Positions 39,674 to 48,342 of a stretch of 54,908 bases of DNA are shown here, in pieces. The DNA lies in contig NZ_JAUWAV010000028.1 in assembly GCF_030605225.1 (NCBI RefSeq), positions 1 to 54,908 on the forward strand, written 5' to 3'. The notes below the pieces were generated by a model, which saw only the letters and a program-made list of their open reading frames with translations, had not been told where the DNA came from and did not search any database. Position 1 is the first letter of the stretch. Every line of letters begins with the position of its first letter. The position numbers and the translations under genes are program-made. The DNA is from Geoalkalibacter sp. (GTDB lineage Bacteria; Desulfobacterota; Desulfuromonadia; Desulfuromonadales; Geoalkalibacteraceae).

Positions 39674-42055
39674 TCAATCCACTTCGCGCCAGGCGCGCAG
39701 GCTCAGGGCCGGAGCGGCCAGTTCCGGCTGGACGAAATGCAGGGGGGCGGTGCTGGTCGAAGCGAAGAGTCCGGCCGGACGTCCCCGCCGGGCAAAGATC
39801 CAGCGCAGGCCCGCGGGCGCGCCGTCCGGGAGCCTGACGGCGCCTGGCCCGCAAGAGAGCTCGTCGCCGCCGGAGTCGCGCAGAACCTTTCGGGATCCCT
39901 GCCGGGCCGGAACGCCCAGATCGTGGCGCAGGGCATGAAGCCGCGCCTCGGCGCCCAGGGAGCAGGGCGCGGCACTGGGCATGAGGGTCGGAAAAAACAG
40001 AGTGCCGGCGACCACCAGCGGCACTCCGGCAAGACGCTCGGCGGGCCTGCTGCCGTCGCTTTGCAGGCGGATGTACCAGCCGTTTTTTTCGAGCAGCGCG
40101 CGCCGCGCCGATTCCAGGGACCGGTCAATGGCCGCCTCGTCGGCAAAATCCGTCACCTCGACCAGATCCTCGGCGCTTCGGGTTCGCTCCTCGGGCGCGG
40201 CGAAGGGGTGAGCGCCGCCGCCCCGACGCGGTTCGATGAGGCCGTATACGGCGTTGCCCCGGCCATCGGCATGATCGGCCTCCTTGAGATAGCGGCCCGT
40301 GCCGAAATAGATGCGCAAATCACCGCGCCCATCGAAGGCGAGGGTCGGCCGGTGGACGATGGGCGGCCCGCCGGTGTGGAAACGCGGGCGGCTGCGCCAG
40401 TGACCCGCGTCGGCATCGTAGAAGAACTTCCACAGAGTGCCCTCGCTGTCGCCGGCGTAGAGCAGATCCAGGGCGCCGTCGCCATCCGTGTCCAGGGCCA
40501 CCGGCTCGGAGAGGGCATAGGTGGTGCCCGCGCCCGGGCGGGAGGCGGTTTCCAGCAGGGTTTCGCCGGCCGCGCCCAGGGGCAGGGAGCTGCCGTCGCT
40601 CAGGGCCAGGGCGCGCAGGCCGCCGGGGTGATCATCGTCGCGCAACCCGCTGGTGACCAGGGCCGCCCAGCGCTTGAGCGGCGGCAAGGGACCGAGGATC
40701 GGCCGCGTGCCGGTGCGCGCGCCGGCGAAAGGTTCAACTTCCCAGAGCGGCGCGGGCGCCGCGGGGTCGGTGACATCAAGGGCGAAATAGCCCGGGCCGC
40801 CCAGCCCGGCGCCGCCGACCAGCACCGTGCGCCAGCCCTCGACGCCCCTGCCCCAGGCAGGATCCTCGGCATCGGCGGCAACGGGCGCAAGATCCAGCAG
40901 GTACGGATGGGCGGCATTTGGCGCTTGCGCCAGGGTCCTCGGCAAGGCGGCGGGTACAAAGGCCCAGGCTTCGCTGCCGGCCGGGGCATCGCCTTCCCCG
41001 GCGGCGCGCAGGGCATGCAGCAGGCCGTCGTTGGCGGCGACATAGATCCGGGTCGGCCGCTTCTGCCAGCGGCGGCGAAAGCTCTGATAGGCGGCGTCGA
41101 GGTGACCGGCCCGCGGGGCACCGATGACCAGGGGCGCGGCATGGATGATGGCGCCCAGGGGCCGCTTACGCAATGCGTCGAGACCCGCCGCCTCGGGCGC
41201 GGTGGTGATTAGGCGACGCTGCTCGGGGGCGGCGGCCTCCAGGAGTCGAGCCGCCGACCAGAGGGCGGGAATGGGCCCTTCCCCCTCATCGGACAGGGGC
41301 AGGACATAGGCTGCGAGATCGCCCCGACCACTCAAGGGGGCGAAGCCGGTCTGCAAGAGCACCTCGGACTGGTCGTCCCGGGTGAGGATGGTCGGGATCG
41401 TGCCGGAGACCCAGGGGTGCAAAAAATCCGCAAGGATCGCGTCGAACCTGAAAAACAGCTCCAGCGGATCCTCGCCGGGCGCTTGCGGCTCCGCTGGATC
41501 ATCCCCGACGGAAAGAAGGTGCAGTCGCGGCGCGCCGGGTTCGCCGTTTTGTCCCGCCAGCCGCTGGCGCAACCAGTCGCGAAGCTGTGCGGGAAGATGC
41601 TCGGCGGGCCCGGAGAAGATCAGGTGGAGGTCGGCGCAACCGTTGATGTCCAGGCGTTGCCCGTGGGTCGAGGGGGGCGGGTTCAGCGGGTGGGTCCAGG
41701 AACTCAGCGCGCGGCGCAGCTCCGCGAGGGATCCGTCAAGCGGCGCGAGGATCAGGTCGGGCGGCGGCCAGGAGGCTTCCTCGGCGGCGCTGCGCATGAG
41801 ACCAAAGCGCACCCCGAGGGGCGCGTAGCGATCCACCAGGGCGAGCAGGGACCGGCGCGCGAGATCCCAGGGGCTGTGTTCGGCCGCGGCTGGGATGTCC
41901 GCCATGGCGGCCCGGTCGTCGAGAATCAGCAAAACCTGGGGCGCGGGCCGGATCTTCGCCCAGGGCGGCAGTTCCGGGTGCCAGGTTTCGCCGCCGGCGC
42001 GCGCGGCCGGCCCCAGGCAGAGCAGCAAGGTCAGCCGCAGGATCAGAGCGCTCAT
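39674..42055 (-). CDS. pilY1: PilY1-type pilus tip/adhesin protein
   Basis: 793 residues from the ATG at 42055; the frame is open upstream but that part overlaps pilX. It has a signal peptide (MSALILRLTLLLCLGPAARA), then a VWA-like segment (about 40-250). In the latter the metal site DxSxS reads DDRAA (46-50), so it is probably not functional. The C-terminal beta-propeller has the PilY1 Ca2+ loop DTDGDGALDLLYAGDSEGTLWKF near residue 519. PilY1 helps pilus extension and surface contact. It is shorter than the usual 1000-1200 residues. It is 1 bp from pilX. Confidence 0.85.
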   Translation of the reverse strand: MSALILRLTLLLCLGPAARAGGETWHPELPPWAKIRPAPQVLLILDDRAAMADIPAAAEHSPWDLARRSLLALVDRYAPLGVRFGLMRSAAEEASWPPPDLILAPLDGSLAELRRALSSWTHPLNPPPSTHGQRLDINGCADLHLIFSGPAEHLPAQLRDWLRQRLAGQNGEPGAPRLHLLSVGDDPAEPQAPGEDPLELFFRFDAILADFLHPWVSGTIPTILTRDDQSEVLLQTGFAPLSGRGDLAAYVLPLSDEGEGPIPALWSAARLLEAAAPEQRRLITTAPEAAGLDALRKRPLGAIIHAAPLVIGAPRAGHLDAAYQSFRRRWQKRPTRIYVAANDGLLHALRAAGEGDAPAGSEAWAFVPAALPRTLAQAPNAAHPYLLDLAPVAADAEDPAWGRGVEGWRTVLVGGAGLGGPGYFALDVTDPAAPAPLWEVEPFAGARTGTRPILGPLPPLKRWAALVTSGLRDDDHPGGLRALALSDGSSLPLGAAGETLLETASRPGAGTTYALSEPVALDTDGDGALDLLYAGDSEGTLWKFFYDADAGHWRSRPRFHTGGPPIVHRPTLAFDGRGDLRIYFGTGRYLKEADHADGRGNAVYGLIEPRRGGGAHPFAAPEERTRSAEDLVEVTDFADEAAIDRSLESARRALLEKNGWYIRLQSDGSRPAERLAGVPLVVAGTLFFPTLMPSAAPCSLGAEARLHALRHDLGVPARQGSRKVLRDSGGDELSCGPGAVRLPDGAPAGLRWIFARRGRPAGLFASTSTAPLHFVQPELAAPALSLRAWREVD

Positions 42056-42056
42056 C

Positions 42057-42554
42057 TCAGTAGCCCTCGCGCGGCAAGATGCGCCCGGCTTCGGCTTCGA
42101 TGCGCGCCTGGGTGTTGCGCGCCGCGAAGCCGGTGGCGGCCAGGCGGTAGTCGAAGCGCTGAAAGTCCGTGCTGTAGAGGGCCGGGTGCGCGGTGCCGCG
42201 AAACGCGATGGCCACCGCGAACAGTGCTTCATCCGCCTCATCCCGCAGGGGTTGGGGCGCCGCCGCCAGGGCGGGGATCAAAGCGTTGCGCCAGCTGTCC
42301 GGAGCCCTCTGGCTGCCCTGGTCATCGAGAATGGGACGGGGCGTCTGTTCGAGCCAGGCCAGGCCATAGCGCCAGCCGCTTTCGGCGCGATAGAAGGCCA
42401 GATCGCGCAGCTGCTCGTTGCGGGTGATGGCGATTTCCACCAGCGCGGCGCCGCTTGCCGCCATGCCCAGCAGGGTCAGCAGGGCCAGCACCATCAGGGT
42501 GCTGAGCAGCGCTGCACCCTGCTCCCGACCCAACCCAAGGGATGATTGGTTCAT
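42057..42554 (-). CDS. pilX: Minor pilin PilX-like
   Basis: 165 residues from the ATG at 42554 with GGAGG before it. The start REQGAALLSTLMVLALLTLLGMAASGAALVEIAITRN is the PilX_N pattern (small residues, GAALL) followed by AFYRAESGWRYGLAWLE. PilX primes pilus assembly with PilV, PilW and PilY1. The stop is directly next to pilY1. Confidence 0.82.
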   Translation of the reverse strand: MNQSSLGLGREQGAALLSTLMVLALLTLLGMAASGAALVEIAITRNEQLRDLAFYRAESGWRYGLAWLEQTPRPILDDQGSQRAPDSWRNALIPALAAAPQPLRDEADEALFAVAIAFRGTAHPALYSTDFQRFDYRLAATGFAARNTQARIEAEAGRILPREGY

Positions 42555-42568
42555 CCTCGCCTCCTCCA

Positions 42569-43006
42569 TCAATCTCCGAAAGTTCGCAGCAGATCCAAGA
42601 TCAGCCGCTTCTCGCCGGTCGCTCCCCAGCGGGCGCTGATGCGCAGGCTGATCAGGCCGGGCGCGGGATCGTTCTCGGCAATGTTCCAGCACACCTGCAG
42701 GGCTTGGGGACCCTCGGGCGGCAAACAATGATCGGCGCCGTCCGGATCCGCGGCCCCATCGTCCAGGCCGGCGCGGCCGTTGCCGTTGCGGTCGCGCAAT
42801 TGCCGATGGTCGCCGGGCAGCGCCAGCAGATGCTCGGCGAGGCTTTTGGCCGCGGCCCGTGCGCGGCCGCTCTGCTCGGCGTCGGCCGCGGCACGCAGGG
42901 CCGAGCCCTGCAGGGCGGCGACGGCGAGAATGCCGACGGCAAAGATACCGAGGGCGATCAGCACCTCGATGAGAGTGAAGCCCTTGGCGTCAAACTCGCC
43001 GTTCAT
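42569..43006 (-). CDS. pilV: Minor pilin PilV-like
   Basis: 145 residues. A complete prepilin motif KGFTLIEVLIALGIFAVGILAVAALQ near residues 8-33 has Glu5. The PilV features SLAEHLLALPGD and the C-terminal CWNIAEND region follow. It overlaps the pilW stop by ATGA, indicating coupled translation. Confidence 0.88.
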   Translation of the reverse strand: MNGEFDAKGFTLIEVLIALGIFAVGILAVAALQGSALRAAADAEQSGRARAAAKSLAEHLLALPGDHRQLRDRNGNGRAGLDDGAADPDGADHCLPPEGPQALQVCWNIAENDPAPGLISLRISARWGATGEKRLILDLLRTFGD

Positions 43007-43704
43007 GGTGACAGATTGCGCAGCAGGATGGTTTCGCGCAGTTCGCGCCGCCGCGTTTGCCCCTTGTAGCTCCAGGCGGTCGTCAGGCGCACCTCGATCT
43101 GGCGGATGTCCTGGGGATTGGCCACTTCGCCGCCGAGGGGATCGGGGAACAACTCCACGGGCTCGCCCGCCTCATCGAGGGTGAAATAGCGAAAGGCGAG
43201 ACTTTCCACCTGATCGGCGAGCGGCTGATGGAAGCCGCCCCCCGGGTGGCCCGCCGCCCCCGCGCCGCTGCCCGAGCAGCTGCCGCCGTCCTGGCGGCCG
43301 CTGTGCATGCCCAGGGTGCCGGCGCCGTAACGGCAGAAGGCGATGTGTTCGCCCGGCGCGCTCAACCGACCGTCGGGCGCGCTGTTGCCCGCGCCCTCGC
43401 CGCCGAGGTCGCGGGTCAGATACAGATAGGCGCCGCGCGCGCTGCGAATCCCGGCGCCGGCCCGGCCGGTGGGGTCGTGTCCGGCGCTGCGCAGATGGCT
43501 GCCGATCAGGCTCAGGGCCGCGCGCAGGCGGCTCTGGTCTTCCATGAGGCGGCGGTTGATTTCATAGGCGTCGAGGTGAGCGCGGTAGAGGCCGAAGATG
43601 AGCGTGCTCGCCAGGCCCGTCAGGGCGAGGGCGAGCAGTACCTCCACCAGGGTGAAGCCGGCGCGGCGCGAAAACGCGCGCCAGCAAGCGCGGGGCTGCG
43701 TCAT
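43003..43704 (-). CDS. pilW: Minor pilin PilW-like
   Basis: 233 residues. The prepilin motif RAGFTLVEVLLALALTGLASTLIFGLY follows a 14-residue basic leader. SLIGSHLRSAGHDPTGRAG and the C-terminal VANPQDIRQIEVRLTTAW are typical of PilW. A Gly/Ser-rich loop (SGSGAGAAGHPGGG) lies in the middle. It is second in the cluster after fimT. Confidence 0.87.
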   Translation of the reverse strand: MTQPRACWRAFSRRAGFTLVEVLLALALTGLASTLIFGLYRAHLDAYEINRRLMEDQSRLRAALSLIGSHLRSAGHDPTGRAGAGIRSARGAYLYLTRDLGGEGAGNSAPDGRLSAPGEHIAFCRYGAGTLGMHSGRQDGGSCSGSGAGAAGHPGGGFHQPLADQVESLAFRYFTLDEAGEPVELFPDPLGGEVANPQDIRQIEVRLTTAWSYKGQTRRRELRETILLRNLSP

Positions 43705-43720
43705 GGGCTTGTTCCCCGGC

Positions 43721-44200
43721 TCAGGTTTGCAGACGCAGGCCGCCGTAGAGGCTCAGGGTCAGCCGATAGGTGGCCGCCCCGCGCCGACTGCGCAACTCCA
43801 CCGCGCCGCTGCCGTTGCTCGGCAGGCCCCGCTGGTTGAAGCCGGCGCGGTTGCCGGTGCCGAAACGGGCGCGATCCAGACTCAGCGCGGCAAAGGGGAT
43901 GAAGGCCCGCACCTCGCGCAGGTCGCCGCCGGGCTCCTGGGCGAGGATGCGATAGCCGCCGCCCTGGCGCGCATCCGCCTCGCGAAACTCCAGCAAAACG
44001 ATGCAGTTGCGCCGCGCCGCCTCGGCGCGGGCCTGCTGGAAGGCGCCGAGCAGGGCACGCGCTTCGGCTTTTTCCTCAAGGCGAACCTGCCACTGGCGCA
44101 GGCTGGGATAGGCGGCGGCAAGGGTCAGGGAAAGAATCAACAGGACAAACAGTGATTCCCCCAGGGTAAAGCCGCGGGGGCGTCCACGAAGGACAGGCAT
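43721..44200 (-). CDS. fimT: FimT/GspH-type minor pseudopilin
   Basis: 159 residues from the ATG at 44200. The prepilin site PRGFTLGESLFVLLILSLTLAAAYP has Gly at +4 in place of the usual Ile/Val, with Glu5 kept. The GspH domain shows ALLGAFQQARAEAARRNCIVLLEF. It is first in the minor-pilin cluster. GGGAGG lies upstream of the start. Confidence 0.85.
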   Translation of the reverse strand: MPVLRGRPRGFTLGESLFVLLILSLTLAAAYPSLRQWQVRLEEKAEARALLGAFQQARAEAARRNCIVLLEFREADARQGGGYRILAQEPGGDLREVRAFIPFAALSLDRARFGTGNRAGFNQRGLPSNGSGAVELRSRRGAATYRLTLSLYGGLRLQT

Positions 44201-44550
44201 GGCGGGATCCCTCCCATGAAGCGGATAACAAGCGCGGCAAGGCCGCAATCACAGACAGCAAGTCCGGGCACTATGCCGCAAAGGCGGGAGCGGAGCAAGA
44301 AAAAACGAACAATGTGCAATGAAACCGGCAGGCTGACAGGTTTTAATCTTTTCAGTTCCGGGCGTTTGACGGCGCCCTGTTCCGCGTTGTGAACCCAGGG
44401 CGGTTTTCGGTTATGCTGTAGCGGCGCGAAACCTGGTTCGCCTTGATGTTTTTAACAAAAATCCCATACTCATAAAATGCTAACATTGCGGCGGTAGGTT
44501 TCGCATGCTTCCGGTGGTCCGGCTCAAGGCGCAACAAACGAGGATGGCGC
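44201..44550. other. Intergenic region between fimT and phoB, possible Pho half-box
   Basis: No gene is seen. CTAACAT (44480-44486) is the same word found before pstS; 11 bases upstream CTCATAA (44469-44475) is a weak match, so one imperfect Pho box may stand about 65 bases before phoB. A TTGATG (44441) with TACTCA (44465) is a poor promoter candidate. GAGG precedes the phoB ATG. No clear promoter for fimT is seen. Confidence 0.4.
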
Positions 44551-45249
44551 ATGTCCAACGAAAATGTTCTGGTCATCGAGGATGAGGAAGACATTCTGGC
44601 GCTGGTGCACTACAACCTGGCGCGCGAAGGCTACACGGTGACGCCGGTCACCACCGGCGAGGAAGGCCTCAAGGCGGCGGCGCGGCAACGCCCCGACCTG
44701 ATTCTTCTCGATCTGATGCTGCCCGGCATGGACGGCCTGGAGATCTGCCGGCGCCTCAAGAAAAACCCCGAAACGGCTTCGGTCCCCATCATCATGGTCT
44801 CGGCGCGCGGCGAAGAGGCCGACGTGGTGGCGGGCCTCGAATTGGGCGCCGAGGATTACGTGACCAAGCCCTTTTCCAACAAGGTGCTGCTGGCACGCAT
44901 CAAGACCGTGCTGCGCCGCCGCGAGCGAGAGGCGCAGCCGCCCGAGGACGGCGAGGCGCTGACCATCGGCGGCATCAGCATCCACCCCGGACGCAACGAA
45001 GTTCTGGTGGACGGCGAACCGGTGGATCTCACCTACACCGAATTTCGCGTGCTGCATTTTCTCGCCGGGCGGCCCGGCTGGGTGTTCACCCGCTACCAGA
45101 TCGTCAACGCCGTGCGCGGCGACGACTACGCCGTCACCGACCGCGCCGTCGACGTGCAGATCGTCGGCCTGCGCAAGAAGCTCGGTCGCGCCGGCCAGTG
45201 CATCGAAACGGTGCGCGGCGTGGGCTACCGTTTCAAGGACCAGGGTTAA
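44551..45249 (+). CDS. phoB: Phosphate response regulator PhoB
   Basis: 232 residues. Receiver domain (5-120) with phospho-acceptor Asp in LILLDLMLPGMDGLEI, Ser/Thr in IIMVSARGEEAD and Lys in YVTKPFS. An OmpR-type winged helix (135-230) follows, with LTYTEFRVLHFLAGRPGWVFTR and VDVQIVGLRKKLG. It activates phosphate genes after phosphorylation by PhoR. Followed 8 bp later by phoR and then the pst operon. Confidence 0.93.
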   Translation: MSNENVLVIEDEEDILALVHYNLAREGYTVTPVTTGEEGLKAAARQRPDLILLDLMLPGMDGLEICRRLKKNPETASVPIIMVSARGEEADVVAGLELGAEDYVTKPFSNKVLLARIKTVLRRREREAQPPEDGEALTIGGISIHPGRNEVLVDGEPVDLTYTEFRVLHFLAGRPGWVFTRYQIVNAVRGDDYAVTDRAVDVQIVGLRKKLGRAGQCIETVRGVGYRFKDQG

Positions 45250-45257
45250 CGCGGGCC

Positions 45258-47078
45258 ATGGCCGCTTTGTCCCGGCGCCGGCGCAAACGGCTGGTCTGGC
45301 AGCTTTTCCCCGCCTTCGCCCTGGTGATTCTCATCGCCCTCGGGGCGGCCGGCCTACATGTCTCCCATGCCCTCAAGGCCTTTTATCTGCGTCAGACCAT
45401 CGACCATTTGCAGGGACTCGGACGCCTCGTCGAGCAGAGTGTCGCCGCCGAGCCCCTGGTCATGTCCGCCGAGTTACAGGCGCTGGCGCAGCGTCTCGGG
45501 CGCGGAGCCGGGGTGCGGGTGACGCTCATCGCCCCGGACGGACAGGTACTCGCCGATTCGGACGAACTGCCCACGCAGATGGACAATCACGCCAATCGTC
45601 CCGAGGTGCGTCAGGCGCTGCTCGGCGCCGTCGGCAGCGAACTGCGCTACAGCCATACCCTGCTGCGGAACCTGATCTACGTGGCGGTGCCGGTGGAACG
45701 CGACGGACGCATCGTCGGCTGCGTGCGTACCGCGCTTGCGGCCACGGACATCGAGGAGAATCTGCGCACCATCCACCAGCGGATGCTGGCCGGCGGCCTG
45801 GGGGCGGCGCTGCTCGCGGCGCTCATCAGCCTCGGCCTGGCGCGGCGCATCAGTCGCCCCCTGGAGGAGATCCGGCGCGGCGCGGAGCGCTTTGCCCAGG
45901 GCGATCTCGGGCGGCGTCTGCCGGTGGAGGGCTCGGCGGAGATCGCCAGCCTCGCCGAAGCCTTGAACCTGATGGCGGCGCAGCTCGATGAGCGCCTGCA
46001 GACCATGCTCAGCCAGCGCAACGAGCAGGAGGCGGTGCTGGGCAGCATGGTCGAGGGGGTGCTGGCGGTGGATACGGACGAGCGCCTGATCCGCATCAAC
46101 TCCGCCGCCGCCTCCTTGCTCGGCGTCGATGGGACGGCGGCCCAGGGGCGGGTGATCCACGAAGTGGTGCGCAAGGCCGATCTGCAGCGGTTTGTGGCGC
46201 GCGCCCTGAACAGCTCGCGCCCGGTGGAGGGCGACATGGTGCTGCACGGCGCGCGCGGCGAACTCTTCTTGCAGGCCCACGGTTCGCCCTTGCGCGACAG
46301 CCACGGGCGCAACATCGGCGCCCTGGTGGTGCTCAACGACGTGACGCGCCTGCGCCGCCTGGAGCGCATCCGCAGCGATTTCGTGGCCAACGTCTCCCAC
46401 GAGCTTAAAACGCCCATCACCGCCATTCGCGGCTTTGTCGAGACCCTGCTCGACGGCGCCCTCGACAAGCCGGAGGATGCCCGGCGGTTTCTCGATATCA
46501 TCCTGCGCCAATCCGAGCGGCTGCACTCCATCATCGAGGATCTGCTCGCCCTCTCGCGCATCGAGCAGGAAAGCGAGCGCGGCGGACTGGAAGTCCAGGA
46601 AGGCCCGTTGCAGCCGGTGCTGGCCGCCGCCATCCAGGTCTGCGAACCGGCGGCGACGGCCAAGGCCCTGCGGGTGCGCCTGGTCTGCCCCGAGGGGCTG
46701 AGCGCGGCCATGAGCGCGCCCCTGCTCGAGCAGGCCCTGGTCAATCTCATCGACAATGCCGTCAAGTACAGCCCGCCGGGCAAGGACATTCTGGTGGAAG
46801 CCGGCGGCGACGACGAGGGCGTGCTGATCCGCGTGCGCGACTGGGGGGTGGGCATTTCCCGCGAGCACCTGCCGCGACTCTTCGAGCGTTTCTACCGCGT
46901 CGACAAGGCACGCAGCCGCAAACAGGGCGGCACGGGCCTGGGCCTGGCCATCGTCAAGCACATCGTGCAGGCCCACGGCGGCCAGATCAGCGTCGAAAGC
47001 ACCCCCGGCGAGGGCAGCACCTTCAGCCTGCGCCTGCCGCGGCGGCGTGCCGAGCGCCCCGGCAACTCCCGCGCCTGA
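45258..47078 (+). CDS. phoR: Phosphate sensor histidine kinase PhoR
   Basis: 606 residues from the ATG at 45258. Two membrane helices (about 12-35 and 170-195) enclose a periplasmic part. HAMP (about 195-250), PAS (about 260-365), HisKA with ANVSHELKTPITAIRGF and HATPase with LVNLIDNAVKYSP, GVGISREHLPRLFERFYR and GTGLGLAI follow. Being next to phoB and pst it is PhoR. The periplasmic domain is larger than in E. coli PhoR, as in many other bacteria. Confidence 0.92.
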   Translation: MAALSRRRRKRLVWQLFPAFALVILIALGAAGLHVSHALKAFYLRQTIDHLQGLGRLVEQSVAAEPLVMSAELQALAQRLGRGAGVRVTLIAPDGQVLADSDELPTQMDNHANRPEVRQALLGAVGSELRYSHTLLRNLIYVAVPVERDGRIVGCVRTALAATDIEENLRTIHQRMLAGGLGAALLAALISLGLARRISRPLEEIRRGAERFAQGDLGRRLPVEGSAEIASLAEALNLMAAQLDERLQTMLSQRNEQEAVLGSMVEGVLAVDTDERLIRINSAAASLLGVDGTAAQGRVIHEVVRKADLQRFVARALNSSRPVEGDMVLHGARGELFLQAHGSPLRDSHGRNIGALVVLNDVTRLRRLERIRSDFVANVSHELKTPITAIRGFVETLLDGALDKPEDARRFLDIILRQSERLHSIIEDLLALSRIEQESERGGLEVQEGPLQPVLAAAIQVCEPAATAKALRVRLVCPEGLSAAMSAPLLEQALVNLIDNAVKYSPPGKDILVEAGGDDEGVLIRVRDWGVGISREHLPRLFERFYRVDKARSRKQGGTGLGLAIVKHIVQAHGGQISVESTPGEGSTFSLRLPRRRAERPGNSRA

Positions 47079-47104
47079 TTCTTTTGCAAACTTCTCATCG
47101 ACTC

Positions 47105-47122
47105 CTAACATTTCCCTAACAT
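47105..47122 (+). promoter_or_regulatory. Candidate Pho box 1 (11-bp-spaced CTAACAT repeats)
   Basis: CTAACAT at 47105-47111 and 47116-47122, period 11, as in the E. coli Pho box (CTGTCAT repeats spaced by 11). It lies 105-122 bases before pstS. Confidence 0.5.
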
Positions 47123-47187
47123 CCATGTTGATAATTCGTTAGCGACAGAGGAGGCGAGGCACCGCGCCGCGGCTTGCCGCACCCTGC

Positions 47188-47205
47188 CTAACGTCCGGCT
47201 AACAA
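47188..47205 (+). promoter_or_regulatory. Candidate Pho box 2 (11-bp-spaced CTAAC repeats)
   Basis: CTAACGT (47188-47194) and CTAACAA (47199-47205), period 11, are close to the pstS start. This second site may belong to the same regulator. Confidence 0.45.
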
Positions 47206-47226
47206 ATCACAAGGAGACAAATTTTC

Positions 47227-48216
47227 ATGCGCAACAAAATGAAGGCTTTCACCAAACGCTCGCTGCTCGGCCTGACGGCCCTCATCGCCCTGGGCGGCGT
47301 CGCGCAGGGCGCGACCCTCGCGGTCGATCCCAATCTGCCCGTCTATCAGCGCGTCCAGGGCGTGTCGGGCAACCTCAACAGCATCGGCTCCGATACCCTG
47401 AACAATCTGCTGACCTTCTGGGCCGAGGGCTTTCGCCGCTCCTATCCCAACGTCAACATCCAGATCGAGGGCAAGGGTTCGAGTACCGCGCCGCCCGCGC
47501 TCATCGAAGGCACCGCCCAGATCGGCCCCATGTCGCGGGCGATGAAGAAAGAGGAAATCGAGAAATTCGAGGAGCGGCACGGCTATCGTCCCACGGAAAT
47601 CGCCGTGGCCCTGGATTCCCTGGCGGTGTACGTGAACAAGGACAACCCCATCGAGAGCCTGTCCCTGCCGCAGGTCGACGCCATCTTCTCCAAGACCCGC
47701 CTGGGCGGGCTGGCCGAAGACATCCAGACCTGGGGCCAGGTCGGCCTTACCGGCGATCTGGCGAGCCGTCCCATCAGCATCTACGGGCGCAACAGCGCCT
47801 CGGGCACCTACGGCTTCTTCAAGGAAGTGGCCCTGTTCAAGGGGGACTTCAAGCCCATCGTCAAGGAGCAGCCCGGATCGGCCTCGGTGGTGCTCTCGGT
47901 GACCGAGGACAAGGCAGGCATCGGCTACTCGGGCATCGGCTACCGCACCTCGGGCGTCAAGCCCATCGCCCTGGCCAAGAAAGACGGCGAGACCGCCTAT
48001 GAGCCGAGCTACGAAAACGTGCTGAGCGGCAAGTATCCCCTGGGTCGCGCCCTCTATCTGTACATCGCGAAAAAACCCGGCGAACCCCTCTCGCCCCTGG
48101 TGAAGGAATTCATCAAGTTCATCCTCTCCAAGGAAGGTCAGGAAATCGTGGTCAAGGACGGCTACCTGCCCCTGCCCCTGGAGGTGGTGAACAAGCAGCT
48201 CGCCCTGCTCGACTAA
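47227..48216 (+). CDS. pstS: Phosphate ABC transporter substrate-binding protein PstS
   Basis: 329 residues with a signal peptide (about 1-29). The phosphate-binding segments are visible: GSDTLNNLLTFWAEGF, EGKGSSTAPPALIEGTAQIGPMSR, YGRNSASGTYGFFKEV and YLYIAKKPGEPLSPLVKEFIKFILSKEGQEIV. It delivers phosphate to PstCA. AAGGAG stands before the ATG. A strong hairpin follows the stop, before pstC. Confidence 0.93.
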   Translation: MRNKMKAFTKRSLLGLTALIALGGVAQGATLAVDPNLPVYQRVQGVSGNLNSIGSDTLNNLLTFWAEGFRRSYPNVNIQIEGKGSSTAPPALIEGTAQIGPMSRAMKKEEIEKFEERHGYRPTEIAVALDSLAVYVNKDNPIESLSLPQVDAIFSKTRLGGLAEDIQTWGQVGLTGDLASRPISIYGRNSASGTYGFFKEVALFKGDFKPIVKEQPGSASVVLSVTEDKAGIGYSGIGYRTSGVKPIALAKKDGETAYEPSYENVLSGKYPLGRALYLYIAKKPGEPLSPLVKEFIKFILSKEGQEIVVKDGYLPLPLEVVNKQLALLD

Positions 48217-48267
48217 ACGCAGGGGCGGGCGGCGCGGCAAGCGCCCCTGGCCTTTCGCGAGAAAAAA

Positions 48268-48302
48268 GTCCCGGCACCGCACATGGCTTGCGGTGCCGGG
48301 AC
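48268..48302 (+). promoter_or_regulatory. Strong stem-loop between pstS and pstC
   Basis: 14-bp perfect arms (48268-48281 and 48289-48302), loop CATGGCT. No T-run follows on the plus strand, so it is not a typical terminator for pstS. It could stabilise the pstS transcript or lower read-through. On the minus strand the same stem is followed by six T, the form of an intrinsic terminator that would stop antisense transcripts. Confidence 0.6.
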
Positions 48303-48342
48303 TTGCGGCGTTTATCTCCCCTCCACCGAAGAAAGCACCTGC

